From an uncultured Oscillospiraceae bacterium (GTDB lineage Bacteria; Bacillota; Clostridia; Oscillospirales; Oscillospiraceae): a DNA stretch of 42,213 nucleotides. Shown here piece by piece: positions 15,839-23,014 of the stretch. Numbering within the stretch: position 1 is the first letter of the stretch; every line of letters begins with the position of its first letter. The stretch lies in assembly GCA_947600025.1 (NCBI GenBank), contig CANQFY010000009.1, positions 1 through 42,213 on the forward strand. Direction: 5' to 3'. The notes below the pieces were generated by a model, which was not told where the DNA came from, did no database searches, and saw only the letters and a list, made by a program, of their open reading frames with translations. Both the position numbers and the translations under genes were made by a program.

Positions 15839-16799
15839 GATCATTATCATCGGTTTCTGCCTGCTCCTGGCCGCCTTTTTGCTGGGCGCGGCGGGCGTGA
15901 TCCAGCTGGCAGACGCTGCCGCGCCGGAAGGTACGGAGGCCGACCGCCTGATCGGCGTTTTGATCACCGATGAATATCTGGACCTGCTGGACGAGGAGCA
16001 GTTCCTCAACGATCACATCGATCTGCTCCTGGAGGGCGGGCAGGTCAGCGAAGCGGAGACGGCGCAATATCAGGGGCGGCTCTATGCCGACCTGACGGAG
16101 ACCCTACATACCGACGAGGAGACCGGTGAGTTCTTCGTGAGCAAGGAATACGTCTTTGACGGCGTGGACGGCATTCGCTTGATCGCCCCGCGGATCACGG
16201 ACGAGGCCGGTTCCTACAGCGGCACCACGGTGGACGAGGGGATCTCCGACGCCAGCGTCTCCTTCCTGTCCACAGACCAGGGGGAACACATCTCGCTAAA
16301 GGGAACCATCTACGTTGCCTCCGGCAGCGGCTTGGACAGCTTCTATTTTAACCCCGTCTACCAGTCGCCCGATGGCCGGGTCTACGCCGTCAGCGGCCAC
16401 GGCGTATTTTGGGACAGCCAGGAGATCCCCGGCGCCTCCTGGAGCACCAAGCTCACGGAAAACCGGGAGGCGTCCGCCGATGACGGCGCCGGTTCCTCCT
16501 CCGGCACGGAGGTGGAGGTAACGGTTCAGCTGATCAACCAGCCGGAAAGTACCGCACTGCTGCAATTCGGCGGCGACCACGCGCTGCTAAACGAGACGAC
16601 CTACCAGCCCGGCGCCCTGCCGGAGCGGCTGGACATCCTCCCGGACACAGAGTTTATCCTCCTGGAGACGACCTCTACCGAGGGCGTCAGCCGGACCCTG
16701 TTCCAGCGGGCGGACGCCTATGCCTACGCCTTTTACTGCCGTGACGATGGCATCTGTATCAAGCAGTCCTGCCAGATCGTCTGGGAAAATCCTCAGTAG
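15825..16799 (+). CDS. Uncharacterised exported or membrane-anchored protein of the XRE/DUF2975 operon
   Basis: The 324-residue protein has a hydrophobic N-terminus (residues 6-27, IIIIGFCLLLAAFLLGAAGV) that acts as a signal peptide or anchor, then a soluble exterior domain. There is no lipobox Cys. Blocks such as ADRLIGVLITDEYLDLLDEE and FNPVYQSPDGRVYAVSGHGV resemble uncharacterised exported proteins I recall from other Clostridia, but I cannot name a function. Four ATGs are possible; 15825 is chosen because GGAGG lies 6 bases before it. The gene overlaps the XRE gene by 14 bases, so it is co-translated. Position suggests that it is an effector or sensor in a small membrane-linked regulatory unit. 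Confidence 0.7.
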   Translation: MKTNKIIIIGFCLLLAAFLLGAAGVIQLADAAAPEGTEADRLIGVLITDEYLDLLDEEQFLNDHIDLLLEGGQVSEAETAQYQGRLYADLTETLHTDEETGEFFVSKEYVFDGVDGIRLIAPRITDEAGSYSGTTVDEGISDASVSFLSTDQGEHISLKGTIYVASGSGLDSFYFNPVYQSPDGRVYAVSGHGVFWDSQEIPGASWSTKLTENREASADDGAGSSSGTEVEVTVQLINQPESTALLQFGGDHALLNETTYQPGALPERLDILPDTEFILLETTSTEGVSRTLFQRADAYAYAFYCRDDGICIKQSCQIVWENPQ

Positions 16800-16908
16800 A
16801 AGCGCCGCTTCCCTTCCATCCCCGGTTTCCGCAGGGAAGCCTTCCTCCATGCAAGCGCCTTCCTGTCGCTTATTGTGTTTTTTGAACTTTGGAAGGCTTT
16901 GGGCACAC

Positions 16909-16944
16909 AAAATCGCCGCTGGAAATTCCGGCGGCGATTTTTTT
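16909..16944. terminator. Bidirectional terminator between convergent genes (recurrent AAAATCGCCGC type)
   Basis: AAAATCGCCGCTGGAA (16909-16924) pairs with 16926-16941 with one T-G wobble, and a T run to 16944 follows on the plus strand. It ends the exported-protein gene and, less ideally, the serpin gene on the other strand. Nearly the same sequence recurs at 24744-24776. Confidence 0.88.
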
Positions 16945-16955
16945 GGCGTTTTTGG

Positions 16956-18212
16956 TCAGACGGCATTCAGGGTGCCGATAAATACCGGCAGGTTGGTTTC
17001 GCTGTGGATGATCATGTAGACGAAGGGCCGGTCTAATTGGACAGACTTGTAGCCGTTCGGGTCCAGAGCGCCGGCGGCGTCCACCATCACCGCCGTGGCG
17101 GCCCCGGCCCGGGTGCCCATGGCGGTGAGGGTCAGGCTGGTCTTGTGGACCACCTGGCCGATGTAGAGGGGCATGGCGCTCATGTGGGAAAAGTCCGCCG
17201 TGTCCGCCTCGAAGGCGTCGGGCATCCCCATGGCCGCCAGAATCTCCTTCAAGGCGTAGTCTCCCTCCACCTGGAACATGGGCATGCTCAGATGCACGTC
17301 GGCCTCCTGCGCCCCCTCCAGCAGGGCCTGGAGCGCCGCCCCATCCAGACCGGCAAGCACCTCCTCCGCTGTGACGCCCTCCTTGGGAAGCAACGCCACG
17401 AAGGCAAAGTCCCCGCCGGCATAGTCTTTCCGGAAGCCGGTGGCCAGCTCGTTTTCCAGGTAGACCGACTCCATTCCGTACAGGAAATCCGTCTCCTTCA
17501 CCGTCCCGTCCGCCTGGGTGAAGTCGGCGGGGCCGATCTGGTCCTCCCGGAAGGGCTCCATCCACTCCGCGTCAAAGGAAAGGGCGTTGACCAGGCACAT
17601 CACCGTCTCTTGGGGCAGGTCCGACAGAATTTCCTCGATCTGCCCGTCGGTCTGCTCCTTTACCCAGCCGTTGATCTGCTCCAGGGTGGCCCGGGTGAAG
17701 GGCTGGCGGAACAGCTCCGCGCCGTACCAGTCCCGGAGGGCCGTCTCAAAATCCGGCCGCAGGGGCACCTGCTCCTCCGGCTCGCACCAGACGGCGTTGG
17801 CGATGTTCAGCGCGCCGGATTCCAGCGCCGCCTGCCGCAGGCCGGAGAGGTAGCTATTGAGCCGGTCTACCTGCGCTCCCAGCACCGATTCCATCTGCTG
17901 CCGGGTCTCCCCGGCGGCGCCGTTGGCGGTCATGGCCAGGGCGAACAGCACGCTCATGGGGGACACCAGGGTATTTTCGCCCTTTTTTGCCGCCGCGCTG
18001 GTCAGACGCAGGGCAAAGTCCGCCGCCTGGACCCGGTCCTCCCGGGTGACGGCCGCCGGAACCAGGGGCGGCAGGGTCCCGGGGTCCGGATGGGTGGCAG
18101 GCGGCTGGGTGGGTGCCTGGGAAGCAGTGGGCGCTTGGGTCCCGTTGGGGATCGCCTGGGCGCAGCCGGTGAGCAGCAGCGCCAGGGTCAGAAGAAATGC
18201 AAACTTTTTCAT
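16956..18212 (-). CDS. Serpin-family protease inhibitor lipoprotein
   Basis: The 418-residue protein starts with a lipoprotein signal (LLLTGC, Cys17 as the acylated residue) and a Thr/Pro/Ala-rich tether to about residue 55, then a full serpin domain of about 360 residues. Markers are NTLVSPMSVLFALAMTANGA, the C-terminal signature LDRPFVYMIIHSETNLPVF, and a reactive-loop hinge GTRAGAATAV with the small residues needed for loop insertion, so it should be inhibitory rather than a passive relative. Counting from the hinge as in alpha-1-antitrypsin places P1-P1' at about Ala-Gly, suggesting elastase-like targets; this count may be off by a residue or two. The ATG overlaps the anti-sigma stop (ATGA), and its GGAGGAG site lies inside that gene. 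It is the third gene of a sigma/anti-sigma operon. Confidence 0.93.
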   Translation of the reverse strand: MKKFAFLLTLALLLTGCAQAIPNGTQAPTASQAPTQPPATHPDPGTLPPLVPAAVTREDRVQAADFALRLTSAAAKKGENTLVSPMSVLFALAMTANGAAGETRQQMESVLGAQVDRLNSYLSGLRQAALESGALNIANAVWCEPEEQVPLRPDFETALRDWYGAELFRQPFTRATLEQINGWVKEQTDGQIEEILSDLPQETVMCLVNALSFDAEWMEPFREDQIGPADFTQADGTVKETDFLYGMESVYLENELATGFRKDYAGGDFAFVALLPKEGVTAEEVLAGLDGAALQALLEGAQEADVHLSMPMFQVEGDYALKEILAAMGMPDAFEADTADFSHMSAMPLYIGQVVHKTSLTLTAMGTRAGAATAVMVDAAGALDPNGYKSVQLDRPFVYMIIHSETNLPVFIGTLNAV

Positions 18213-18826
18213 GGTTCTCCTCCTTGAATTTCAATGACGAGATAGCTGCCGTCTGGATCCCGGGGCTGGCACACCAGCGTGACGGTGTCCCCCGGGGACC
18301 AGGGCCGGTCGGGAATTAGCCCCTCCGCCAGACGGACCAGTACCGTTTCCCCCACCAGTTGGGACCCGTACGGGCCGGCGTCCTCCACCCGGACCAAAAA
18401 ACCGTCCTCCGCCGCCTCCGTGATGGTCACGGTCAATTTCAGCGCCTCGTCCATAATGATAAAATCACCCGGCAGGCCGTCGGCGCTGGGGTCAGACCCG
18501 GCGGTGGGGGCTTGACCATCCCCCTGGACGGGGGCCGGCGGCTGGGTCCCAGCGGGGGCGGTAGCCTGGGCCGCCGGGGCGGTGGTACTCTGGGATGCGG
18601 CAGTGATCGGTCCGCCGGCTGGGAGCCCGGTAGACTGGGGACCGCCGGCGACCTGATCCGGCCCCGGTTGCCACACCCGGAAGGCGAAGATCGTCACCGC
18701 CAGCGCCAGGCAGGCCGCCAGGGGCAGCAGCAGGGGGCTGCGGCGCCTTTTCCGGGCCTGCTCCGCCCCGGTTAGCAGCGCCGGGTCGATCTCTCCCAGA
18801 GCGTCTAGCAGCTCGTCAGGGTTCAT
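18209..18826 (-). CDS. Membrane-anchored probable anti-sigma factor
   Basis: The 205-residue protein has a short cytoplasmic N-terminus (MNPDELLDALGEIDPALLTG, then a basic RKRRR stop-transfer stretch), one membrane segment (about residues 31-48, LLLPLAACLALAVTIFAF), an Ala/Pro/Thr/Gln-rich linker and a compact C-terminal exterior domain (about 125-205) that may have an OB-like fold. It lacks the HxxxCxxC zinc motif of classical anti-sigma factors. The role is inferred because it follows an ECF sigma gene with an ATGA overlap and has the topology of such regulators. It also overlaps the serpin gene by four bases. The short N-terminus would be the only part that could touch the sigma factor. 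Confidence 0.65.
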   Translation of the reverse strand: MNPDELLDALGEIDPALLTGAEQARKRRRSPLLLPLAACLALAVTIFAFRVWQPGPDQVAGGPQSTGLPAGGPITAASQSTTAPAAQATAPAGTQPPAPVQGDGQAPTAGSDPSADGLPGDFIIMDEALKLTVTITEAAEDGFLVRVEDAGPYGSQLVGETVLVRLAEGLIPDRPWSPGDTVTLVCQPRDPDGSYLVIEIQGGEP

Positions 18827-19383
18827 AGGTCGAATCCCTCCTTTTGCAGATGGGTTTTCAGGGCCGCCCGGGTGCGCCAGAGCAGGCTTTTCACCGCAGG
18901 CACGGTCATGCCGTTCTGGACGGCCACCCGCTCCAAGGGGTCAAAGTAGTAATACCGGCACAAAAATACCCGCCGGGTCCGCTCCGGCAGCCCCCGCAAA
19001 AAATCCTCCAATGCCCGGACCAGTTCCTTTCTCTCCAACGTCCGGGTCGGATCAGAGCCCCCGGGGAGGATCTCGGCCAGCTCTTCCAGGGACAGGGCGT
19101 ATTCCGACGGCTTTCGCTTTGCCCGGTTATTTCGGCGGAACCGGTCGATGGCAATCCGGCGGGTCAGCTTGCCCAGGTAGAGGCCCAGCTTTTCCGGGCG
19201 CTGGGGCGGGATGGAGTTCCAGGCGGCCAGGTAGGCGTCGTTGACGCTCTCCCGGCAGTCCTCCCGGTCGGGAAGGATGTTTTGGGCGATGGATTCCAGG
19301 TAGCGGCCGTATTTTTCCTGGGTCCGGGCGACGGCCTCCTCGCTCCGGGCAAAATACAGCGATACGATGGCTTGATCCTCCAT
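18823..19383 (-). CDS. ECF-type sigma-70 family RNA polymerase sigma factor
   Basis: The 186-residue protein has the two-domain ECF layout. Region 2 covers about residues 10-95 (DCRESVNDAYLAAWNSIPP and LGKLTRRIAIDRFRR), and region 4 about 125-180 (LRGLPERTRRVFLCRYYYFD, then VAVQNGMTVPAVKSLLWRTR as the helix-turn-helix that reads the -35). There is no region 1 or 3. The ATG at 19383 has a GGGAGG site upstream. It is the first gene of a three-gene overlapping operon with the membrane protein and the serpin. ECF sigma factors usually autoregulate, but I could not find a convincing ECF promoter upstream; a GGGAAC box exists (minus strand, 19458-19453) without a well-spaced -10. Confidence 0.92.
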   Translation of the reverse strand: MEDQAIVSLYFARSEEAVARTQEKYGRYLESIAQNILPDREDCRESVNDAYLAAWNSIPPQRPEKLGLYLGKLTRRIAIDRFRRNNRAKRKPSEYALSLEELAEILPGGSDPTRTLERKELVRALEDFLRGLPERTRRVFLCRYYYFDPLERVAVQNGMTVPAVKSLLWRTRAALKTHLQKEGFDL

Positions 19384-19396
19384 GTGGTTCCTCCCT

Positions 19397-19418
19397 TCCG
19401 GGGAAAAGCGCTTTTCAC
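19397..19418 (-). other. Palindrome in the sigma-factor leader
   Basis: GAAAAGCGCTTTTC is a perfect 14-base palindrome, flanked by GGG on one side and CCC on the other, so the leader RNA could form a hairpin just before the ribosome-binding site of the sigma gene. It could equally be an operator. No function can be assigned. Confidence 0.35.
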
Positions 19419-19458
19419 CCCTCTAGTCGTCAAAAAACGGGCCGGGTTGTGCGTTCCC

Positions 19459-19488
19459 AAAAAATTTTTTGCCCCGGCGCGCCGGGGC
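19459..19488 (-). terminator. Probable terminator of cbiB: GC palindrome followed by A6T6
   Basis: An 18-base perfect palindrome GCCCCGGCGCGCCGGGGC (19471-19488) lies just after the cbiB stop. On the minus strand it is followed by A6 then T6, so the T run starts six bases after the stem. It separates cbiB from the sigma operon on the same strand. Confidence 0.6.
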
Positions 19489-19492
19489 AGGT

Positions 19493-20464
19493 TCATAGCA
19501 GGAATAAAATGACCAGCAGCTTGCACCCCGCCCCCAGGGCCAGGGCCAAAAAGGCGGTGGTAAATAGCAGCCGGCAGGCGGCGGGGATGTCCTCCGGGGT
19601 GATCTCCCGGAGGGGGTCGCCGATGAAGGGCTTTTTGTGGAGCACCCCGTGGTACCAGGCGTCCCCCGCCAGCCGCAGCCCCAGCAGCCCGGCGCAGACG
19701 GACTCGGTCTGAGCGGAGTTGGGGCTGGCGTGGTTCAACCGGTCCCGGCGGAAAATCCGCCAGCCGTTTTTCACGTTCAGATGGTCCAGGGCCCCGGCCA
19801 GGAGCATGGTAAGGGCGGTGAGCCGGGCGGGAACGAAGTTGAATAGATCGTCCATCTTCGCCGGTACCAGGCCGATATGGGTATAGGGCGGGTCGGTGTA
19901 GCCCAGCATGGAGTCCATGGTGTTCACCGCCTTGTAGAAAAAGCCCAGGGGCGCGCCCCCCAGCAGCAGATAAAATAGGGGCGCCACCACCCCGTCGGAG
20001 GCGTTCTCCGCCACGGTCTCCACGGCGGCCCGGACCACGCCTTTTTCATCCAGCCGCTCTGTGTCCCGGCCCACGATCATGCGCACCGCCTGGCGGGCGT
20101 CCTCCAGGGTGCCGTTTTTCAGGGCGTAGTAGACCTTCATGCTCTCGTCCCGCAGGGACCGGGTGGCCAGGATCTGCCAGCACATCAGGCTCTCCAGCCC
20201 CAGACCCAGCCAGACGTTCCACCGGTAGGCGAAAAACAGCAGGAAAAAGGGGAGAAGAAAGCTCAGCCCCGCCGTGACAATCCACAAAATCCCCCCGGCC
20301 AGCCGCTCCCCGGCGGGGGTTTTGGGCAGCAGACGGCGCAGGACCTTTTCCAGCAGGGAGATGGTCCTCCCCATCCCCGCCACGGGATGGGGGATGCTGT
20401 GGGGGTCCCCCAGCACCAGATCCACGGCAAAGCCCAGCAGCAGGGCGTACAGACTGTATCGCAT
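19493..20464 (-). CDS. cbiB: Adenosylcobinamide-phosphate synthase
   Basis: The 323-residue membrane protein is CbiB/CobD, which joins adenosylcobyric acid to the aminopropanol arm. Family blocks are DLVLGDPHSIPHPVAGMG near the start, ETVAENASDGVVAPLFYLLL near residue 150, AVNTMDSMLGY, and NSAQTESVCAGLLGLRLAG near 270. The ATG at 20464 follows a good AAGGAG site; an open extension to 20557 covers the promoter and is rejected. It is divergent from the rest of the cob genes, with back-to-back promoters whose -35 boxes are eight bases apart, so the two sides are probably controlled together. No cobalamin riboswitch fits in the 125-base gap. Later steps are encoded across the gap (cobT, cobU, cobS). 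Confidence 0.95.
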   Translation of the reverse strand: MRYSLYALLLGFAVDLVLGDPHSIPHPVAGMGRTISLLEKVLRRLLPKTPAGERLAGGILWIVTAGLSFLLPFFLLFFAYRWNVWLGLGLESLMCWQILATRSLRDESMKVYYALKNGTLEDARQAVRMIVGRDTERLDEKGVVRAAVETVAENASDGVVAPLFYLLLGGAPLGFFYKAVNTMDSMLGYTDPPYTHIGLVPAKMDDLFNFVPARLTALTMLLAGALDHLNVKNGWRIFRRDRLNHASPNSAQTESVCAGLLGLRLAGDAWYHGVLHKKPFIGDPLREITPEDIPAACRLLFTTAFLALALGAGCKLLVILFLL

Positions 20465-20492
20465 GGGGCGGCTCCTTTCAGCGGTTTTCTTT

Positions 20493-20521
20493 ATTTTATT
20501 TCCGGGCGGGGCGTTTGTCAA
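20493..20521 (-). promoter_or_regulatory. Promoter of cbiB
   Basis: On the minus strand, TTGACA (20521-20516), a 17-base spacer and TAAAAT (20498-20493) precede the cbiB ribosome-binding site by about 15 bases. The -35 is a perfect consensus match. Confidence 0.75.
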
Positions 20522-20529
20522 GCGGCGGC

Positions 20530-20558
20530 TTGCAAAGGCCGCGATGATGTGGTACAAT
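20530..20558 (+). promoter_or_regulatory. Promoter of the cob operon (nitrilase-family gene onward)
   Basis: TTGCAA (20530-20535), a 17-base spacer and TACAAT (20553-20558). The -10 covers the ATG at 20557, so that ATG cannot be the start of the first gene if this promoter is used. The segment GCGGC-TTGCAAAG-GCCGC over the -35 is a short dyad that might be an operator for both divergent promoters. Confidence 0.65.
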
Positions 20559-20589
20559 GGTGAAAAAGCAAGGCGGGAGATGGGGAAAA

Positions 20590-21366
20590 TTGAGGATCGG
20601 CGCGTATTCCTTCCCGGTTTCGGGCAGCCTGGACCGAAATTTGGAGACGATCCGGCGGGCGGCAGAGCGGGGCGCGGCCCTGGGCGTCTCGCTGCTGCTG
20701 TTCCCAGAGTGCGCCCTGACTGGCTATCCGCCCCGGGACATGGAAAGCCCGGCGCGAGTGGATTTTGACCGGCTGGCCTCCGCCTGCCGAGACCTGGAGG
20801 CGCTCTCCCGGGAGAAGGAGATCTGCCTGGTGGTGGGAAGCGTTACAAAAGAGGACGGCGCCTATCACAACAGCGCCTTGATCTTTTTCCCCGGGCGGCA
20901 GCCGGCGATCTATCATAAGCGGGCGCTCTGGGGCTGGGACCGGGACCATTTCTGCCCTGGAGGCGATCCGGGTATTTTTGAGTGGCAGGGGCTAAAAATC
21001 GGGGTTCGGATCTGCTATGAGGTCCGATTCCCGGAGTTTTTCCGGGAGCTGTACCGGGCGGGCACGGATTTGAATTTGCTCCTATTTTATGACGTCGCGG
21101 ACCGGGACGACCCGGAGAGATACGCCCTCCTCCGGGCTCATATTCAAACCAGAGCGGTGGAAAATGTGACCTATTTCCTATCCGCGAACGCCACCGCCCC
21201 CTTCCAGACCGCCCCGGCTATGCTCTGCGGCCGGTCGGGCCAGGTCCTGGCGGAGGGGGCCCGAAACCGGGAGAACCTCCTGACCTATGACCTGGACTTG
21301 CCGCCTCTGGATTTTGGGGAGGAAGGCCGGGTCTGGATTTCCGACCGGCTTAATGGACGTTTGTGA
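20590..21366 (+). CDS. Carbon-nitrogen hydrolase (nitrilase superfamily) at the head of the cob operon
   Basis: The protein is a nitrilase-superfamily amidohydrolase of 258 residues if it starts at TTG 20590. The catalytic triad is visible: Glu40 (LLFPECALTGYPP), Lys110 (YHKRALWG) and Cys142 (GVRICYEVRFPEFF). TTG 20590 is preferred over ATG 20557 because the ATG lies in the -10 box, GGGAG stands ten bases before the TTG, and the product then begins MRIGAYS, as these enzymes usually do. Members hydrolyse amides such as omega-amides, carbamoylated amines or glutamine; the substrate here is not readable. It ends at the start of cobT, so a link to the lower-ligand pathway or nicotinate supply is possible but speculative. 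Confidence 0.85.
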   Translation: MRIGAYSFPVSGSLDRNLETIRRAAERGAALGVSLLLFPECALTGYPPRDMESPARVDFDRLASACRDLEALSREKEICLVVGSVTKEDGAYHNSALIFFPGRQPAIYHKRALWGWDRDHFCPGGDPGIFEWQGLKIGVRICYEVRFPEFFRELYRAGTDLNLLLFYDVADRDDPERYALLRAHIQTRAVENVTYFLSANATAPFQTAPAMLCGRSGQVLAEGARNRENLLTYDLDLPPLDFGEEGRVWISDRLNGRL

Positions 21367-21383
21367 AAGCGAAGGATAAGGAT

Positions 21384-22478
21384 ATGGAAGAACAACTGCG
21401 GCGGCTCCTGGCCGCCATCTCCCCCCTGGACGAAGGGGCCATGAACGACGCCCGGCGGCGGCAGGCGGAGCTGGCCAAGCCCCCCGGCAGCCTGGGACGG
21501 CTGGAGGAGCTGTCCATTCAGCTTGCGGGCGTCACCGGTCGGGTCCGGAATCGGATCAAAACTAAGCACCTTCTGGTCTTCGCCGCCGACAACGGCGTGG
21601 CCGCCGAGGGCGTCTCCAGCGCTCCCCAGAGCGTCACGCTTCAGCAGACCGTGAATTTGACCCGGGCCAAGACCGGAGCCTCGGTGCTGTGCCGCCATTT
21701 TGGCTGCGGCATCACGGTGACGGATGTGGGCGTCCTGGGTCCGGTGCCGGAGCCCAAGGTCGTGAACCGGAAGGTCCGCCATTCCACCGGCGATATCGCC
21801 CTGGGCCCCGCCATGACCCGGCAGGAGGCAATCCAAGCCATCCTCATCGGTGCCCAGACCGCCGCCGAAACCCCCGCCGACGTGCTGGGGGTGGGGGAGA
21901 TGGGCATTGGCAACACCACCACCTCCGCCGCCGTGCTGGCCTGCCTGCTGTCCGTGCCGGTGGAGGCCGTGGCGGGGAAGGGCGGGGGCCTGACGGAGGC
22001 GGCCTTTGAGAAGAAAAAGGCGGTCATCGCCCAGGCCCTGGCGGTGAACAAGCCGGACCCCGCCGACCCGGTGGAGGTCCTTTCGAAGGTGGGCGGGCTG
22101 GATATCGCCGCCATGTGCGGGGCCTTTTTGGGGGCGGCGGCCACCCGGCGGCCGGTGGTGATCGACGGGTTCATCTCTGCCGTGGCGGCGCTGTGCGCCT
22201 GGCGGTTGTGTCCTCAGATCCGGGGATATCTGATCCCCTCCCACGCCTCCTTTGAGATCGGCTACCGCCTGGCCATGGAGGCCATGGACCTAAAGCCCAT
22301 GCTCCTGCTGGACATGCGGCTGGGGGAGGGCAGCGGCTGCCCCCTGGCCTTTGAAATTTTGAGCGCCGCCTGCGCCATTCTCAATGACATGGCCACCTTT
22401 TCCCAGGCGGGGATCGATGACGGATACCTGTCCGACATCCGCCGGGGGGATTCCTTTACCGTGGAGGACGCGCCATGA
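21384..22478 (+). CDS. cobT: Nicotinate-nucleotide-dimethylbenzimidazole phosphoribosyltransferase
   Basis: CobT transfers the ribose phosphate of nicotinate mononucleotide to a benzimidazole-type base, making the alpha-ribazole phosphate of the lower ligand. Diagnostic blocks are KPPGSLGRLEELS near the N-terminus, FAADNGVAAEGVS near residue 65, GVGEMGIGNTTTSAA near 170, and LLDMRLGEGSG with the catalytic Glu315. ATG 21384 (364 residues) has AAGGA seven bases upstream and gives the usual N-terminus; a GTG at 21363 in the same frame, overlapping the previous stop, is the alternative. The 3' end overlaps cobU as ATGA. Length and motifs are normal. The actual base attached cannot be told from this sequence. 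Confidence 0.96.
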   Translation: MEEQLRRLLAAISPLDEGAMNDARRRQAELAKPPGSLGRLEELSIQLAGVTGRVRNRIKTKHLLVFAADNGVAAEGVSSAPQSVTLQQTVNLTRAKTGASVLCRHFGCGITVTDVGVLGPVPEPKVVNRKVRHSTGDIALGPAMTRQEAIQAILIGAQTAAETPADVLGVGEMGIGNTTTSAAVLACLLSVPVEAVAGKGGGLTEAAFEKKKAVIAQALAVNKPDPADPVEVLSKVGGLDIAAMCGAFLGAAATRRPVVIDGFISAVAALCAWRLCPQIRGYLIPSHASFEIGYRLAMEAMDLKPMLLLDMRLGEGSGCPLAFEILSAACAILNDMATFSQAGIDDGYLSDIRRGDSFTVEDAP

Positions 22479-23014
22479 AAATTCTGATCGCCGGGGGCTC
22501 CAAAAGCGGCAAATCCGACTATGCCCAGACCATGGCTCTTCAATTGGCGGGGCCAGGGCGGCGGTTTTATGTGGCCACCATGATCCCATTCGACGGGGAG
22601 GACCAGGCCCGGATCGCTTCCCACCGGGCCCGCCGGGCAGGGCTAGGCTTCGAGACGGTGGAGGAGCCCCGGCACCTGCTCCGATGCCTGGAAAATGGGC
22701 CGGGGGCGTACCTCATTGACAGCGTCACCGCCCTGCTGACCAACGCCCTGTTTCCCCAGGAGGAGGACTACCGTTTTTGTCCTAAGGAGGGGGAGCGGTG
22801 CCTGTCGGAACTGCTGGCCTTCGCCCGCCGGGCGGAGGACGGGGTATTTGTAATGGATTTTATTTTTTCCGATTCCGGCTTATATCCACCGGAGACGGAG
22901 TACTTCCGCCGCCTGCTGGGCACGGCGGGGCAGCGGCTGGCGGCCCTCTGCGACACGGTTTTGGAGGCGTCGGCGGGCCAAATTTTCATCCATAAGGGGG
23001 CGCTTCCCAAATGA
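22475..23014 (+). CDS. cobU: Adenosylcobinamide kinase / adenosylcobinamide-phosphate guanylyltransferase
   Basis: The 179-residue protein is CobU, which phosphorylates adenosylcobinamide and forms AdoCbi-GDP. The P-loop GGSKSGKS (residues 7-14) is intact, and His50 in ASHRARR fits the guanylylated histidine. The start overlaps cobT (ATGA) and the end overlaps cobS (ATGA). The C-terminal third (VMDFIFSDSGLYPPE) departs somewhat from the usual SNEVGxGIVP consensus, whereas the second cobU-like gene downstream retains a version closer to it (GVVP). This hints that the two may have divided functions. It acts in the cytoplasm. Confidence 0.93.
   Translation: MKILIAGGSKSGKSDYAQTMALQLAGPGRRFYVATMIPFDGEDQARIASHRARRAGLGFETVEEPRHLLRCLENGPGAYLIDSVTALLTNALFPQEEDYRFCPKEGERCLSELLAFARRAEDGVFVMDFIFSDSGLYPPETEYFRRLLGTAGQRLAALCDTVLEASAGQIFIHKGALPK

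Noticed and set aside
16807..16840. GCTTCCC/GGGAAGC inverted repeat after the exported-protein gene
   Set aside because: Arms of only seven bases with a 20-base loop and no T run; the better terminator is at 16909-16944.
19384..19458. ECF-type autoregulatory promoter for the sigma gene
   Set aside because: A GGGAAC box exists on the minus strand, but no CGTC-like -10 lies at the usual 15-17 base spacing.
20465..20589. Cobalamin riboswitch before cbiB or the cob operon
   Set aside because: The gap is too short once both promoters are placed, and no B12-box-like sequence is seen.
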